Shown: positions 46,810-59,032 of the stretch, piece by piece | How positions within the stretch are numbered: the stretch's first letter is position 1 | How the letters are laid out: every line of letters begins with the position of its first letter | Position numbers and translations under genes: made by a program | Notes under the pieces: generated by a model | The model's database searches: none | What the model saw: the letters and a program-made list of their open reading frames with translations, nothing else | What the model was told of the DNA's origin: nothing | Origin: Halocaridina rubra | Lineage: Eukaryota > Arthropoda > Malacostraca > Decapoda > Atyidae | NCBI GenBank assembly: GCA_037179515.1 | Contig: JAXCGZ010011639.1 | Span: forward strand, 21,453 to 85,452 | Length of the DNA stretch: 64,000 nt | Direction of reading: 5' to 3'

Positions 46810-49362
46810 TCTAAGCGATTTGGAGGTCAACATTGGCGCTCAGATCTACGCAAAGGTAACGGCATCTCGTTTTCAGGTGAGAGTGAAGGACGCTGAGTTC
46901 CCTGAATTATTGGGATGCCCAAAGAATCAGGACGACTGGCATCACTTGGTTGATTCGTTTCATTACTGTTGTATACTTGTCTGTTCGCAATATTTACAGT
47001 TTCAGCAGCACGAGAATGAATATTATCAGTCATGTGAGTAACATTCTGAATATCATTTGCTGGAGCCAGGTGTTGAGACTTATAAGTCTTCTGAGTAATA
47101 TTCTTAACATCATCTGCTGGAGCCAGGTGTCGAGTTGATACAGTAGTTTCCCTACCATTAGAGAAATGTATGTAGGCAGACCGAGGATTGCTTCTATGAG
47201 TTCTGCCTCTTCAACAATAGGGTCATACTTGGATTCTCTGACCTGGCATTTTACTAGAACAGGTCCTGGGGAAGAGAGCCATGTTTGGAGAGAGTATCCG
47301 CTGGTTGACCGGCATTGAAAAGCAAACAGGCACTCATGTGGAGTTGCATTTGTAGCCATTGAAAGTAGAGTATGGATTGAATGTAGGGCATCCTCTAAAA
47401 CAAACTCCCAATGACAAACAGGTAGACGTTTTGATTTTAGTGCAAGAGCAATAGATTTCCAGATCACTCCATAGTATCGCTCACACTGCCCATTGCCCTG
47501 GGGATTATATGCAGTAATGCGACTAGTAGGAATCCCTCGGCTGTTGAGAAAATGGCAGACGTCTGCAGATATAAACAAAACTCCTCAATCAGAATGGATG
47601 TACGCAGGCATACCAAATATTGCAAACAACTGAATAAGACATCTGATAACAGTCCATGAGCTTATATCAGGGCATGTAAATGCAAATGGGAACCGGGAAA
47701 ATTTGTCAATAACAGTCAGCAGATACTGATTCTTTGATGAGGATGGCAGTGGTCCTTTAAAATCAATATTATGTCTTTCAAATGAAACTGTTGCTTTGAT
47801 CAAATGAGATGATTCAGCTTGATAGAACCATGGCTTACACTGAGCATAAACTGAACATGAGGAAGTTACCCTTTTTACCTCCTCCACAGAAAAAGGAAGG
47901 TTTCGCACCCTAACGAAATACACCATTTGTGTTATACCAGGGTGACAGAGTGAATTGTGTAAATTCAGTAATGTATCGATACCCACAGCAGAGCAATACA
48001 CCCTAGATAATGCATCAGCAGGGATATCATCCTTCCCAGGCCGATATTGAATGTCAAAATTGTAACAGGCAAGCTCAATTCTCCACCTCAGTATTTTGTC
48101 ATTTTTTTTAATTCGCCAGATTGCTTTGAGTCCAACATAAAGCCACTGATTTCTGATTGGTACTAAGAGTGAAATGATGCCCAGTCAGATAGTGATGCCA
48201 TTTGTGAAGTGCTTCTATTATTACACATGCCTCCTTTTCTATAGCAGAATGTTTCCTTTGGCTAGGGCTAAGAGTCCTAGAAAAGAAGGCCACGGGTCTT
48301 CCTGACTGATTCAGAGTGGTTGAAACAGTATGCTCAAATGCATACGTCTCAATTACAAATGGGATAGTTTCATCAATGGATAGGACTACCGAGTTCTCTA
48401 TATCAGTTTTTAATCGTTTAAATACCTCCTTAGCACTTTCAGAGAGTGGGAACCTTTTAGCCTGAATCAGAGGAACAACTTTCTCTGAGTAGTTTGCTAT
48501 CCACTGTGAGTAGTATGAGAACATACCAAGAGCTCGATGTAATAAGCAATATCATGTGAAATGGACAAGTCCCATAATGGCCGAAGACATTCTGAATCAG
48601 GTTTAATCTTCCCAACAGAGACAGTATAACCCAAGAAATCTACGGACGAAATTGAAAAAAATTATTTATCAAGATTAAAGGTCAAATTTGTCAATTTAGC
48701 AGCCTCCATGAAGTTTCCTAGGTTAGTATTGTGCTCCTCTTTAGTTTTCCCACAGACAGTAATATTGTAAAGATACACAGCAGTATCTGCAAGATCACTG
48801 TCAGCAATAAATGGTCCATTATCCTTTGGAAACAAGCAACACCCTTGGTTTCCCCATATGGGATCCGGGTAAATTGGTACAGCTGATTACAAGCTTCAAA
48901 AGCTGTGCATGGCTTGTCCTCGTTACGTATTGGACTTTGATGATAGACAGACTTTAGGTCATTTGTGCTGAAGAATCGATATTGAGCCACTTTATTCACT
49001 AGTTCATCAGTTTTTGGAAGAGGGTAAATATCCAAGAGCATAAATTGGTTGATAGTTTGCAACTAGTCTACAACCATATCTTTCTTTTGTGTTCACAAGT
49101 TGTGACTAAAACTTGAGCTCTCCAAGGCAAATTGCTGGGTTCACTGACTCCTTCTGAGAGAAGCCTCTCAATTTCTGATGAGATGGATCTTATTTTGGGT
49201 TCACCGTATATTCTTGACTTAACAGCAACAGGCCTATACTCATCAGTAAGATTTGCAAAAAGAATCGGAGGAGGTATGATAAATGTTGCTAGCCTGAACT
49301 TAGTGCTGATCTGAGGAACTGGGCTGATGGGTGCGGCATTTACCAAAGAAATAGCCGCTAGT
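46810..49362 (-). pseudogene. Ty3/gypsy-like pol (RT, RNase H, integrase), broken
   Basis: Minus strand: an RT N-terminal segment (49346-49068: GEPKIRSISSEIERLLSEGV), RT core (49062-48718: FFSTNDLKSVYHQ, CFQRIMDH), a YLYN sequence where YLDD would be expected (near 48770), RT connection and RNase H (48524-48108: KHSAIEKEACVIIEAL), and integrase (48001-47030: HPGITQMVYF with a C-x6-C pair, NIDFKGPLP, YIHSD, GNGQCERYYG, the DDE triad). The polyprotein tail (47033-46827) is Arg/Ser/Pro rich (PLPLRRSERQ). Several stops and shifts are present. Confidence 0.87.
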
Positions 49363-49369
49363 TAAGGGC

Positions 49370-50110
49370 TGAACCGCTACCACCAACAGTATTACCTGAA
49401 AGACCATGGATGAAAGTTGGCATGCATCTCTGTCACCATGAGGATGACAACTTCTTGATAGTTGAGATTAATTTAGTAGGTGGATTGAAATAATACATCT
49501 GCAAGAATTAGATTCTCCTCATGTCATTAATAAAGTGAAGAATTTGTTCGCAAAGTATGGTATTGCTGAAACCATTACCTCCGATGGGGGGCCCCAATTT
49601 CAATCTACATCCTTCAAAAACATTTCAACCCAATATGGATTTGAACACATCATGTCTGATCCCCACTTCCCTCAACAAAACGGATGCGCTGACAGGGCTG
49701 TTCAGACTGCAATGCGGATCCTGAAGCAGGATGACATATTCCTTAGTGTGATGTCATATAGGTCAACCCCACTGGAAACAACAGGATATTCTCCAGCCCA
49801 GCTGTTGATGAGTTGACAGATCAGAACAAAAGTCCCAGAGATAAGGTCAAAATTACTTCCTAATTGGCCAAATCTAAACAGAGTCATAGAAAATGATGCC
49901 AAAATGAAACTGCCGAGTGTTAAGAGTTATGATAATCATCATGGAGCTAGAACCTTATCGATAATCAGACCACAAGCCAAAACTCTTACAAGAAACCCCA
50001 TTAATAATAAATGGAATCATAAACCCTGTGAATTAATTTCCCAAAGTGGAAATAGATCCTATGTATTATGGAACAGAAGGCACATAAAACCAATTGTGTG
50101 GAGACTAATT
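49370..50110 (+). pseudogene. Ty3/gypsy-like integrase fragment on the opposite strand
   Basis: Reads ERPWMKVGMHLCHHEDDNFL, LFAKYGIAETITSDGGPQFQ, FPQQNGCADRAVQTAMRIL and STPLETTGYSPAQLLM, then a C-terminal tail ending RRHIKPI. These are the integrase core blocks of a second gypsy family; the E of the triad appears replaced (CADRAV where CAERAV is usual). Confidence 0.82.
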
Positions 50111-50111
50111 T

Positions 50112-51091
50112 TACTGATAATCAGAATGGGGCTAACAATTTGTGTAAGTGGAATTTAGTTGGAAAGCGAAGTTTTCTTGCTCTAAGTTTTCTTGTTCTCT
50201 TTCTTTTATACAATGAATGTTTTTCTTTTCAGCTTGTTTTGTTTGTTTCTTAAGACTTTTCCTGGAAAAATGCCCATAATATCCACAAAACTGGCACACA
50301 TTGTTATAACCAGGACACTTATATCTATCATATGGATGATGATTATTATTACCACACCTGTAACATTCTTTAGATTTGTTACTATTAGGTGTCTGTGCTT
50401 TATTCCCTTGCCAGTAATTGGGAGTATTGTTCTTATGCCTTTTCTCAAAGTTTCCTGTATTTTTGTGATTTATGGTTACTGGAGCCTGATTTATTCGGTT
50501 GTTTGTACTGTATTACTTTATTTACACTTCCAGACTGAGGTTTTGATAGCTTTCCTCAATCCTTTTATTTTGAGCTCGTGACTGTTCGTAAGCTCTTGCA
50601 ATTTCCCACAACTTTTGGAGTTTCAAGTCTTTAACTTGTAATAGCTTTTCTCTAAGCTCACTGGATTTGCATTTACAAATGACTAACTCGACTATTAAGT
50701 CTTCTTAAGAATTATGGGTATCGTATTTGCAAAATTGACTTTGCTTCTTTAATCTTGTGACAAACATAGCAATACTCTCATTTTCTCGAGGCTCAAGTGC
50801 CATGAATAGGCTACGTTCGTACCTGATGTTTTCACTGGGGTTGAAATAGTCCCCAAATTCTTCTACGGCTTTATTATATGTATTATCCTCAGTGGTCAGT
50901 GTTTTAAATATATCCTGAACTTCTGGGCCTGCGATGTGCAGTAAGATGCTAACCTTCTGCTCGTCAGTTTTCGTGGCCAAGCAATCCAAATGGATCTTGA
51001 ATGAATCAATATATTTCATCCACCTATGTACCACTGTTCTAGGGTCACATTCAATAGAAAAATGAGGTGGTGCTGGTATTTGAGAAGTCAT
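50112..51091 (-). pseudogene. Ty3/gypsy-like gag with zinc knuckles
   Basis: Starts at Met 51091 (MTSQIPAPPHFSIECDPRTV) and reads a capsid-like domain (WMKYIDSFKIHL, YFNPSENIRYERSLFMAL, SIAMFVTRLKKQSQFC). A stop near 50704 breaks it. Downstream frames read two knuckles (CYRCGNNNHH, then CPGYNNVCQFCGYYGHFS) at about 50380-50270. The following protease/RT is displaced by the + strand integrase piece at 49370-50110. Confidence 0.8.
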
Positions 51092-51924
51092 TTTTGTGCC
51101 TTTATTTACTATAGGCTATGTCTAATTACTTTCCTTTAGCTATCCTTATCTTATTATATAATTATCTTTATCTCAATCCAGGCAAATAACTTTGCTCAGG
51201 TACTGTATGACCTTCACTACATAATATACATGCATGTAACTATAAATGACTTAGCTTATACACATTCATAAAAGAATTGTATCGATGAATATTTTCTTTC
51301 CGTCTGCCGCAGAAGGTTTCCGCTGGCTGACGTATGAGTCTTCCTGGCTGCCTGAGGTGCAATGTCCTCTTGAGCGAAAGATATCTGCCAGGAACTGGTT
51401 ATCGGTTATTGTTCTTCTGAGTTCGTTCATCTCGTCATCCAAAAATGTAATTCCTTCCCTGCAAGAATGATAATAATCTTATAGTTATTTTTTATGTTGC
51501 CGAGTGTAGGCTACTTAATATATGAATGTCACTATTATAATACATATCCCATCCTCGTCACAGATGACTTGGGATTAATAGGAGGTATATAAAACACTCC
51601 CTCCTCAACAGGGTTTATTGAGTAGAAGGGAGACTAATAATATGTTACATAAAAGCTTACGACTAATGGTGTTACAAGAACAAATGAGAATCTACTTAGA
51701 GGGATCAAAACCATAAGTACTTCATACAGAATCAAATGTAAAGGAATTACATCCTACATAGGTTTCTTTCAAGTCATATGCTTTGTACTTAAGAATGTTA
51801 TTCATTTGTTAGTAGAAAGCAGTAATTTTAAATGGATTATATATTTGACAAAATACATAACTGCTTAGATACATAACAGTGACTTTGAGTGAAACACTGT
51901 CACAGGAACCACGTTCGCTTATTT
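51092..51924. other. AT-rich region, possibly leader/LTR of the gypsy-like element
   Basis: It sits upstream (minus sense) of the gypsy gag start, where a leader and LTR would be. I could not define LTR ends or a primer-binding site, and no gene is visible. Confidence 0.3.
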
Positions 51925-52848
51925 TCAGCATCTTGGAATCCCCCCTGACTCCAGCGACTTTTCAAATATAATACTTTGGGCTCTTTCCCGTAAACACAAT
52001 TAGGTAATCACAATTAGGTAATCACTTAGTGCCTCTGATATTGACTTAGCGCATTTCTTAAGTACATAAGGAAATATATCATCAGAATCTGTAGCTATAT
52101 GGGCATTTAACTCCATCAGTGCTTTGGTTACCTCTGCGGCTGAAAAGATGATGTTCTCTAATACCGGCAAATGAGCTCCTATCTCTTCAATTTGAGGGGG
52201 TGGGGCATTTTCTACAGTAAATACTGACTAAAACTCCTTGTTCAATTCTTCGCAGATATCTTCATCCGTCTCAGTGATACTTCCATCAGCTTACTTTAGC
52301 TTTAAAACCTGTTCTTTTACCTTCAGCTTTCCTCTGATAAAGATGTGGAAAAGTTTAGGATTGTTTTAGCCTTCCAGGTGATATCCCTTTCATAGTCTCT
52401 CTCTGTCTCTCTTCTTTTACTTAGGTAGTCATTTCTTGCTCTTTTGTAAGTCTTCCAGGGATTTATATTTTTTTCTCCTCCTATATTTTTTCCAACATTT
52501 GTCTCTCCACTCCTTAGCTCTCTTACAATAATTATTGAACTATTTTTCTCTTTGGCATGAATAACTCATACTTTGGTGATCGGTATGCAGTAATCTACTA
52601 TCTTTCCATATTCCTCGAAAAAAGATGTTGTACATTTCTTGTACAGATTTGTTGATAAATAAGGTTCTCCAGTCTATAGCTGCAGAAAGCTCATTAAATG
52701 TGATGTACTCTCCTTTCAGATAATTCCTCCTCGAGTCCTCAGTGCCTCTACATTCAGGCAGAACATCTTTGATGATATACTCCATCAACAATACACAGTG
52801 GTCACTCTATCCAATTGGTGGTTCATACTCAATTTTATCAATATCCAA
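51925..52848 (-). mobile_element. CR1-like LINE fragment carrying a 47-bp CR1 insertion
   Basis: Minus-strand RT start, linker and endonuclease end (landmarks TCTTGGAATCCCCCCTGACT, GAGGGGGTGGGG, CTTTCCTCTGATAAAG, CTGTGAATACTAGATCAAG). Frames are broken. At 51977-52023 it is interrupted by a tiny insertion of the same family's 3' end in the opposite orientation. Confidence 0.85.
51977..52023 (+). mobile_element. Minimal (47-bp) CR1-like 3'-end insertion
   Basis: Consists only of TGGGCTCTTTCCCGTAAACA plus two AATTAGGTAATC units, flanked by ACTT at 51973-51976 and 52024-52027. Deleting it and one ACTT restores the host CR1 sequence (AATACTTAGTGCC). Confidence 0.85.
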
Positions 52849-52900
52849 CACATTATCTGTGAATACTAGATCAAGTAGCGATGGCTCATCCCCACCCCTG

Positions 52901-53124
52901 GATATTGAAAATATTGAGTATGAACCACAAATTGGAAAGAGTGACCACTGTGTGTTGTTAATGGAGTATAACGTCGAAGATGTTCTGCCTGAGAGTAGAG
53001 GCACTGCAGACACGAAGAGGAACTATCCAAAAGGAGATTACATAAAAATTAATGAGCTTATGGCAATTATTGACTGGAGGACCTTATGTAGCAACAAATC
53101 TGTACAAGAAATATACAACATCTT
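52901..53124 (+). mobile_element. CR1-like fragment forming a foldback with 52624-52848
   Basis: Encodes on the + strand the endonuclease end and linker (IEYEPQIGKSDHCVLLMEY, IDWRTLCSNKSVQEIYNIF). It is the reverse complement of the neighbouring fragment with about 10 percent mismatches, separated by a ~52-bp spacer. Confidence 0.85.
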
Positions 53125-53212
53125 CAGTGAGTGATGAATATAAGCACTAACATCATCATACAAAGTATATAAAGGCCACAAATAATAGAAGGAGAATCAG
53201 ATGCCGATGCCC

Positions 53213-53945
53213 ATTTTTTTTTTTTTTTTTGCTGATATTCTCCCTTGGGGGTGAGCGGACCTTCCCTTTTTGGCCCGCAGGTGGGGTAAAATTCGCTGAT
53301 TGATGGTGGTGTTCACTCTTGAGGGCGACCGTACTTTCCTAGTTTGGCCCGCAGGTGGGATAAAATTCGCTGATTGATGGTGGTATTCGCTCTTGAGGGC
53401 GACCGGACTTTCCCAATTTTGGCCCACAGGTGAGGTTGTACTAAACTGTAAAGATAGTAGAAAACATAAGTGTTCAGCTGAGGGTTATTAGTTTACATTA
53501 AACAAATATTCTTTTTAGTGGCTCTGGGTAAGTTAAGAAATTGGTTCTCAATCACATGAACTCCTGTTTTGGTGGTGAATGAGAGTTATTACATAGTTAT
53601 CTGGGTGGAGGGATTTGTCTGATGATATTCAGTAGACTGTACATGTAGTTGTTTGCTGCTAGTCTGATTATGGAGCTAGCAACATGAAGGGCATTTGGAT
53701 CTTCGCTGGATGTTGTGGGGGCACCAGTTTTCCATCGAATTTCTGAAAAGGCATCGCATTCGAGGATGTAGTGGAGCAGTGGATGTGGTGAGGCTACCTG
53801 GCAGAAGGTGCATTCCTTGATGATATTATCCACTATTCGCAAGGTACACTTGTACCCGAGTCTCAGACGGTACACATTGACCGCTGTGCTTCGTTAAAGG
53901 TTCTTAGGCAGGGTGATTCACTGCAGACCGGTGGTGGCCTTGTAC
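53213..53945 (-). mobile_element. LINE 3' part with zinc-knuckle C-terminus, minisatellite UTR and A-tail
   Basis: Minus strand: 53875-53597 reads VYRLRLGYKCTLRIVDN, then CTFCQVASPHPLLHYILECD, the Cys/His end of many LINE polymerases. The 3' UTR carries about three ~74-bp units (GGCCCGCAGGTGGGATAAAA; CTTGAGGGCGACCG) and an A-tail (T-run at 53213-53230). The CR1 copy at 53952 abuts its upstream side. Confidence 0.8.
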
Positions 53946-53951
53946 CACCGG

Positions 53952-55467
53952 GTGATTACCTAATTGTGTTTACGGGAAAGAGCCCAAAGCTCGTAGCTTC
54001 CCGTCGCCTGATCGGTTCCATTTTATGCTTAGTCATACTTATCATACCTGTCCTTAAAACTATGGATTGAGATAGCATTAACTACCTCCTCGCTTAGCGA
54101 ATTCCAATTATCAACTACTCTTACCCTGAAAAAGTATTTCCTTACATCCTGCAAAGAAGTTTTCTTACGGAGCTTCAAACTATCACCTCTAGTTCTAGAG
54201 CCAGCCATATCAAAATATCGATCCCTATCCACTCTATCATAACCATGAAGGAATTTAAAGACTGTCACCATATCCCCCCTCACTCTTCTAGCTTCGAGTG
54301 ATGGTAAGTCTAATTCCCTTAGCCTCTCATCATAACTGAGATTGCGTATTTCTGGCACCAGTTTCGTGGCATGTCTTTGAACTTTTTCAAGCTTAGCTAT
54401 GTGCTCTTTCAAGTGCGGATTCCAAAAGGGGGCTGCATATTCGAGTTTTGGCCTCACATAGGTTACATAAATATTTCTGAGCACTTCCTTGTCCATGTGC
54501 CTGAAGGCTACCCTTACATTTGATAAGAATGCATATGCTGCCCTTACTATGCCATTTATATGTATTTCTGGAGACAAATCTGCCAGTATGTTTACTCCTA
54601 GATCTTTCTCATTTTCTGTCTCTTGAAGTTGTACTCCAGCCACCGAGTAGTCAAGCTTGGGCCTTCTTGCACTTGTACCCATTCTCATTACCTTACATTT
54701 TGAAGTATTGAATTTCATTAGCCACTTTTCTGACCACTCATGCAGATTATTTAGATCCTCCTGAAGTTCTCTACCATTGTTCTCGTTTTTTACTTTCTTC
54801 ACAATCTTTGCATCATCTGAAAACATATTCATGAATGAATTTACAGACTCTGGTAGGTCATTTACATATACAAGGAACAAAAGTGGCCGTAAAACTGAAC
54901 CCTGTGGAACTCCACTACTAACTCTTCTCCATTCAGACACTGAATGTCTTACTCTAACCCTCTGTTCCCTTCCTTCGAAGTTAGTTTTTATCCATTCCAA
55001 AACATTTCCACCTATTCTAGCCATTGATTGCAGCTTCCTAATAAGTCTCCCATGTGGAACAGTGTCAAACGCTTTCTGGAAGTCTAGGAATATGCAATCT
55101 GCCCAGCCCTCTCTTTCCTGTAAGATTTGGCTTACCTCATCATAAAATTCTAATAAGTTTGTTACTGTTGATCTACCTTCTCTGAAGCCATGTTGCCTCA
55201 CTGACAAAAAGTTGAAGGATTCCAAGTGAAGAGAGATATGTTTCCTTAGTAGTTTCTCCATAACTTTGCAAACTATGCTGGTCAAGGAAACTGGTCTATA
55301 GTTCAGAGCCGTATCCCTCCTTCCCTTTTTGAAGATAGGTATCACATTTGCTTGCTTCCAGCATCTTGGAATCTCCCCCGACTCCAGTGACTCCTTAAAT
55401 ATGATACTTAGTGCCACTGATATTGTGTTTGCGCATTTTTCAAGCACATGAGGGGATATGTCATCAG
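53952..55467 (-). mobile_element. CR1-like LINE copy, RT nearly open
   Basis: Starts with the AATTAGGTAATC tail and carries RT and the C-terminal domain with no stop from about 55467 to 54029 ([15 protein letters not shown] through KDRYDKYD). The catalytic box is FSDD. It lacks ORF1 and endonuclease, so it is 5'-truncated. It is close to copies 1 and 2 in sequence. Confidence 0.88.
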
Positions 55468-55559
55468 TGCACAGGTTGTGCCTAGTTATTAAAACATTAA
55501 GAAGTGACTTGGTGTCTATGGTTTTTATCTGTTGAATCCCAGGAGGCAGATAAAAAAAA

Positions 55560-55856
<297 letters not shown>

Positions 55857-55943
<87 letters not shown>
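55857..55943. repeat. (AT)n microsatellite
   Basis: A pure AT run of about 87 bp directly after the SINE 3' end. Confidence 0.98.
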
Positions 55944-55946
<3 letters not shown>

Positions 55947-56392
55947 CTTTCTGGAGGTACATTCACAGCCACACTTACCTAATATTACAAAAGGATAAAA
56001 AAAAAAAAAAAAAAACATTCAAAAGATGTAACTTTTCGAGCAGAAGCTCTAAGATAAACACAGGAGCAGACATAATGCGATAATTGACATTTGAAAATGT
56101 TTAGTGATGACATCAAGTCAAATTTTGATGACACCACCAAAATTCCTTCGAAGTAGCATAAAAAAAAAAAAAACAGGTTCCTACGCCATTTTTCAGTGAA
56201 ATTTACGCCAGATGGTAATACCTGTGTTCGGTCAATACAGCCACTTACATATATATAAAATTGAAACCCGGCCATGGCAAATAATCACATATTACATGAA
56301 ATATTTCATTTTGTTAATTGAAAGTACAGTAGGATTGTATTTACAGGAACAAGATGTAGGGTGGATCTCCTCTGCACTGCCCAGATCGGATA

Positions 56393-56425
<33 letters not shown>

Positions 56426-58454
56426 TGTAGAGGTGGTAACAATTATTTTTATTTTTAATTGAGCCTTTGATGTGCTTCCTGGGTTACATTAATTGTGTTG
56501 TAAAAATATAAATGCGTCATTTCGGTTACTTTTGTGATATAAGTGAAAACCATTTCGGTATATTGGCCCTCACTCACAACCTCAAAACCAGTGAAATTAA
56601 AATATAAAATATTTGAAAAGTGATCAGACAACTAATTGTCATCTCATTTCTAAACTCCGAAACCAAATTTAAGTATATTTTATGAGGGTTTTCTTTGTTC
56701 CGCTAGCAGGGTGTGAAAGTAAACATTCTTGCTATTATTGGTAAATGTTTATTTTCACACTACCAGCGAGTGAAATGGAAATACTGAATATTGGAAAATA
56801 TCTTAAGCAACACCAAAAAACAATAATATTAAATGTCACCTTATTTCTTAGCTGAATTAAACTTACCCTATTTATAATTAATTTCACAAGTTTTCCAAAT
56901 TCAATATGTGAAAGTAAACTTTATTATTATTACTATTATTATTATTAATATTATACCAGCAAAGCAGCTGTTTGCCAATTTCTTTCACTTCTGTTAAAGT
57001 CATTATATTTAAGAGTTTACAAAAGTGAAGAGACTATTGACCCCAATTAGTCCCTACTTCATTTGCTAGCATGACTTTAAGTGGGCTTGAACAGCATCCT
57101 CTAGTATACTACACTTCTCCTTAACCCTTAAATTAATACTCTTTAAAGGAAAGATATATGTCTGGGGACAAGTGCCTCTTAGATCGCTTGCTGCCCAGAG
57201 ATAATGCCGCTAAGCTAACTGAACCTGAAAAAAGCATGAAATAATGAATTATTCACATTGAAATTCTTAACATTTGTTATTTCTTACTTATACGATATGT
57301 TACAAAAATATTATCATGGAGAAATTGTCGGTTTTTGCATTAAGAGTTAAGGGCTATTGTCCTAAGAGCCTGTTGCACTCTACTCCATGTTATTTTCCAT
57401 ATTACCTTACTGAAGCTACGTTGATGAACTCAGCTGTGGGTTAAACATCAGAATGTATTAAGCCACCATCATCGGGCACATACGAAGAGCCGGAAGTATT
57501 TCGGAAGTACTGTACTGTAGTTGGTTGGTCGTAAGGATGGAGTTGAATTGTGTTAAGTAGTTTTTTTATCGAATATTGATGTCTAAATATGGGAAAATAA
57601 TTAGTCTTTTGACTCTTTCGTTATGAAAAGCAGTATTTAAGTATATTTTTCTTTTAAACAAAATTAATTTGTTGGTATTGGTTTATAAGCAGCCTCCAAG
57701 TAAATTCTGCAATATAAGCTGTAGAATTAATCATTGCTGCTAATTATCACTTATTTAATCATCATTATTAAGTGTGAAGACTTATTTAACCAATAATTTC
57801 AACCCAATTCCACACCAATTAACTGTTTCTGAAATACAACTGAATAATGTAAAGATTTGCATTGTATTGTATTGCAGTCAATATAAGTAGCACCCAGAAC
57901 CCCTTTAAAGTTAAATAACTTATTTAATTGTTATCTAAGGTTAGTTTAGATTTACCTTGTAAATTTGCATAGACTAACCCTAGAGCCGAGATTACTCTTC
58001 TTTACAAGATTGCTTTATGTATGTGCCCCACCATTACTAGTAACAAAAAACAGTAAGTTTTTGCAAGTAACCAAATATACAGCCCAAGAAGACCAATATG
58101 TATTTTTAGTGCTTTATTCTAAAACATTTATGACTGAAGTTCTTTTGTTTGTTTGCTACCTTTCAATATACTGGTGCTGTAGTATCTCAGTGTTAGAGTG
58201 CGCAAGTCATTTAGCAACTAAAACAGTTTCGAGGGAATCCAGCCTTAATGCCTCACCTCCAACATGTGTTTGGCAACCCCTATTTGAATGAGGACTAAAC
58301 GTGACACATACCCAGTGCAACATTGCAATATACCTATCTTAGGCAATAGTGAGGAAATGCCAAAATAAGGATTTCCAAATATATTGAAAGACAGAATACA
58401 TCAAATTACTGTATAATACACCAAGGAAACATATTGGTCCAGAAGCAAAATATG
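55944..58454. other. AT-rich region without recognised genes
   Basis: Contains A-runs (55998-56015, 56160-56173), short (AT)n at 56389-56415 and a short ATT tract near 56925-56950. A weak tRNA-like segment is near 58180. The longest open frames here show no family motif or codon pattern I trust. Confidence 0.4.
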
Positions 58455-58632
58455 GATCAAGTAAATATAACGGCTCCCTGTACATTAAACAATTGTTAGA
58501 TTAGATTAGCTTAGGTAAGGTTAAGTTAGATAAGATTAGGTTCGGTTAATGCTCAGCCTAACTTATGGTAACCTAACATAACAATTTACTGGATTGTTTA
58601 ATGTACTGGGAGGTTTTATCTTTACTCGATCA
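58455..58632. mobile_element. Small inverted-repeat (MITE-like) element
   Basis: GATCAAGTAAATATAACGGC plus TCCCTGTACATTAAACAATT at the left pairs with the reverse complement of the right side (GATCGAGTAAAGATAAAACC then TCCCAGTACATTAAACAATC). The centre has degenerate TTAGGT/GGTTA-type words. No coding capacity. Confidence 0.7.
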
Positions 58633-58702
58633 GTAAATATTATAAATACAGCTTTAATATTGCTAAGTAAAAATGATCCCGATCACAGCATAAAATGATA
58701 TA

Positions 58703-59032
58703 CAGAAATCCCCTACTTATGAACAACCGAGTTACGAACATTCATAGATATGAACAGAACCCTACCCATTATCTACACAAGTATTAATTATGTATTACTG
58801 TACATTACTACATTATTACATTATTATTACTGTATTAAAATTCTTATATACTGTATACTTTGTTTTATGTAGTAACTAAGTACCTTTAGCCCAAGTACTG
58901 TACAGTACTGCATATGTATGTACTGCACAGTACTTTTTTTTTTTTTTTTTTACCTAAACACAACTTATGAACAATTCTACTTTGCAAACAGACTTCTGGA
59001 ACCTAACTTGTTCATAAGTTGGGGAGTGTCTG
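58703..59032. mobile_element. 330-bp MITE with terminal inverted repeats and TA duplication
   Basis: Left end CAGAAATCCCCTACTTATGA, right end on the opposite strand CAGACACTCCCCAACTTATG, both followed by AACAA, flanked by TA at 58701-58702 and 59033-59034. TA targets and CAG-type ends suggest a Tc1/mariner-pogo mobiliser. Confidence 0.8.

Noticed and set aside
51092..51700. Matching LTRs for the gypsy-like gag/pol
   Set aside because: Short TTTATT/TAGAA similarities to 46545-46640 were noted but no convincing terminal repeat pair or primer-binding site could be aligned by eye.
57965..58291. 108-residue open frame on the + strand
   Set aside because: No start context, no domain, and composition resembles random AT-rich DNA with cysteine-rich translation; it also overlaps the weak tRNA-like segment.
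58495..58560. Possible telomere-type TTAGG repeats
   Set aside because: The words are irregular (TTAGATTAG, TTAGGTAAGG) and lie inside a small inverted-repeat element.
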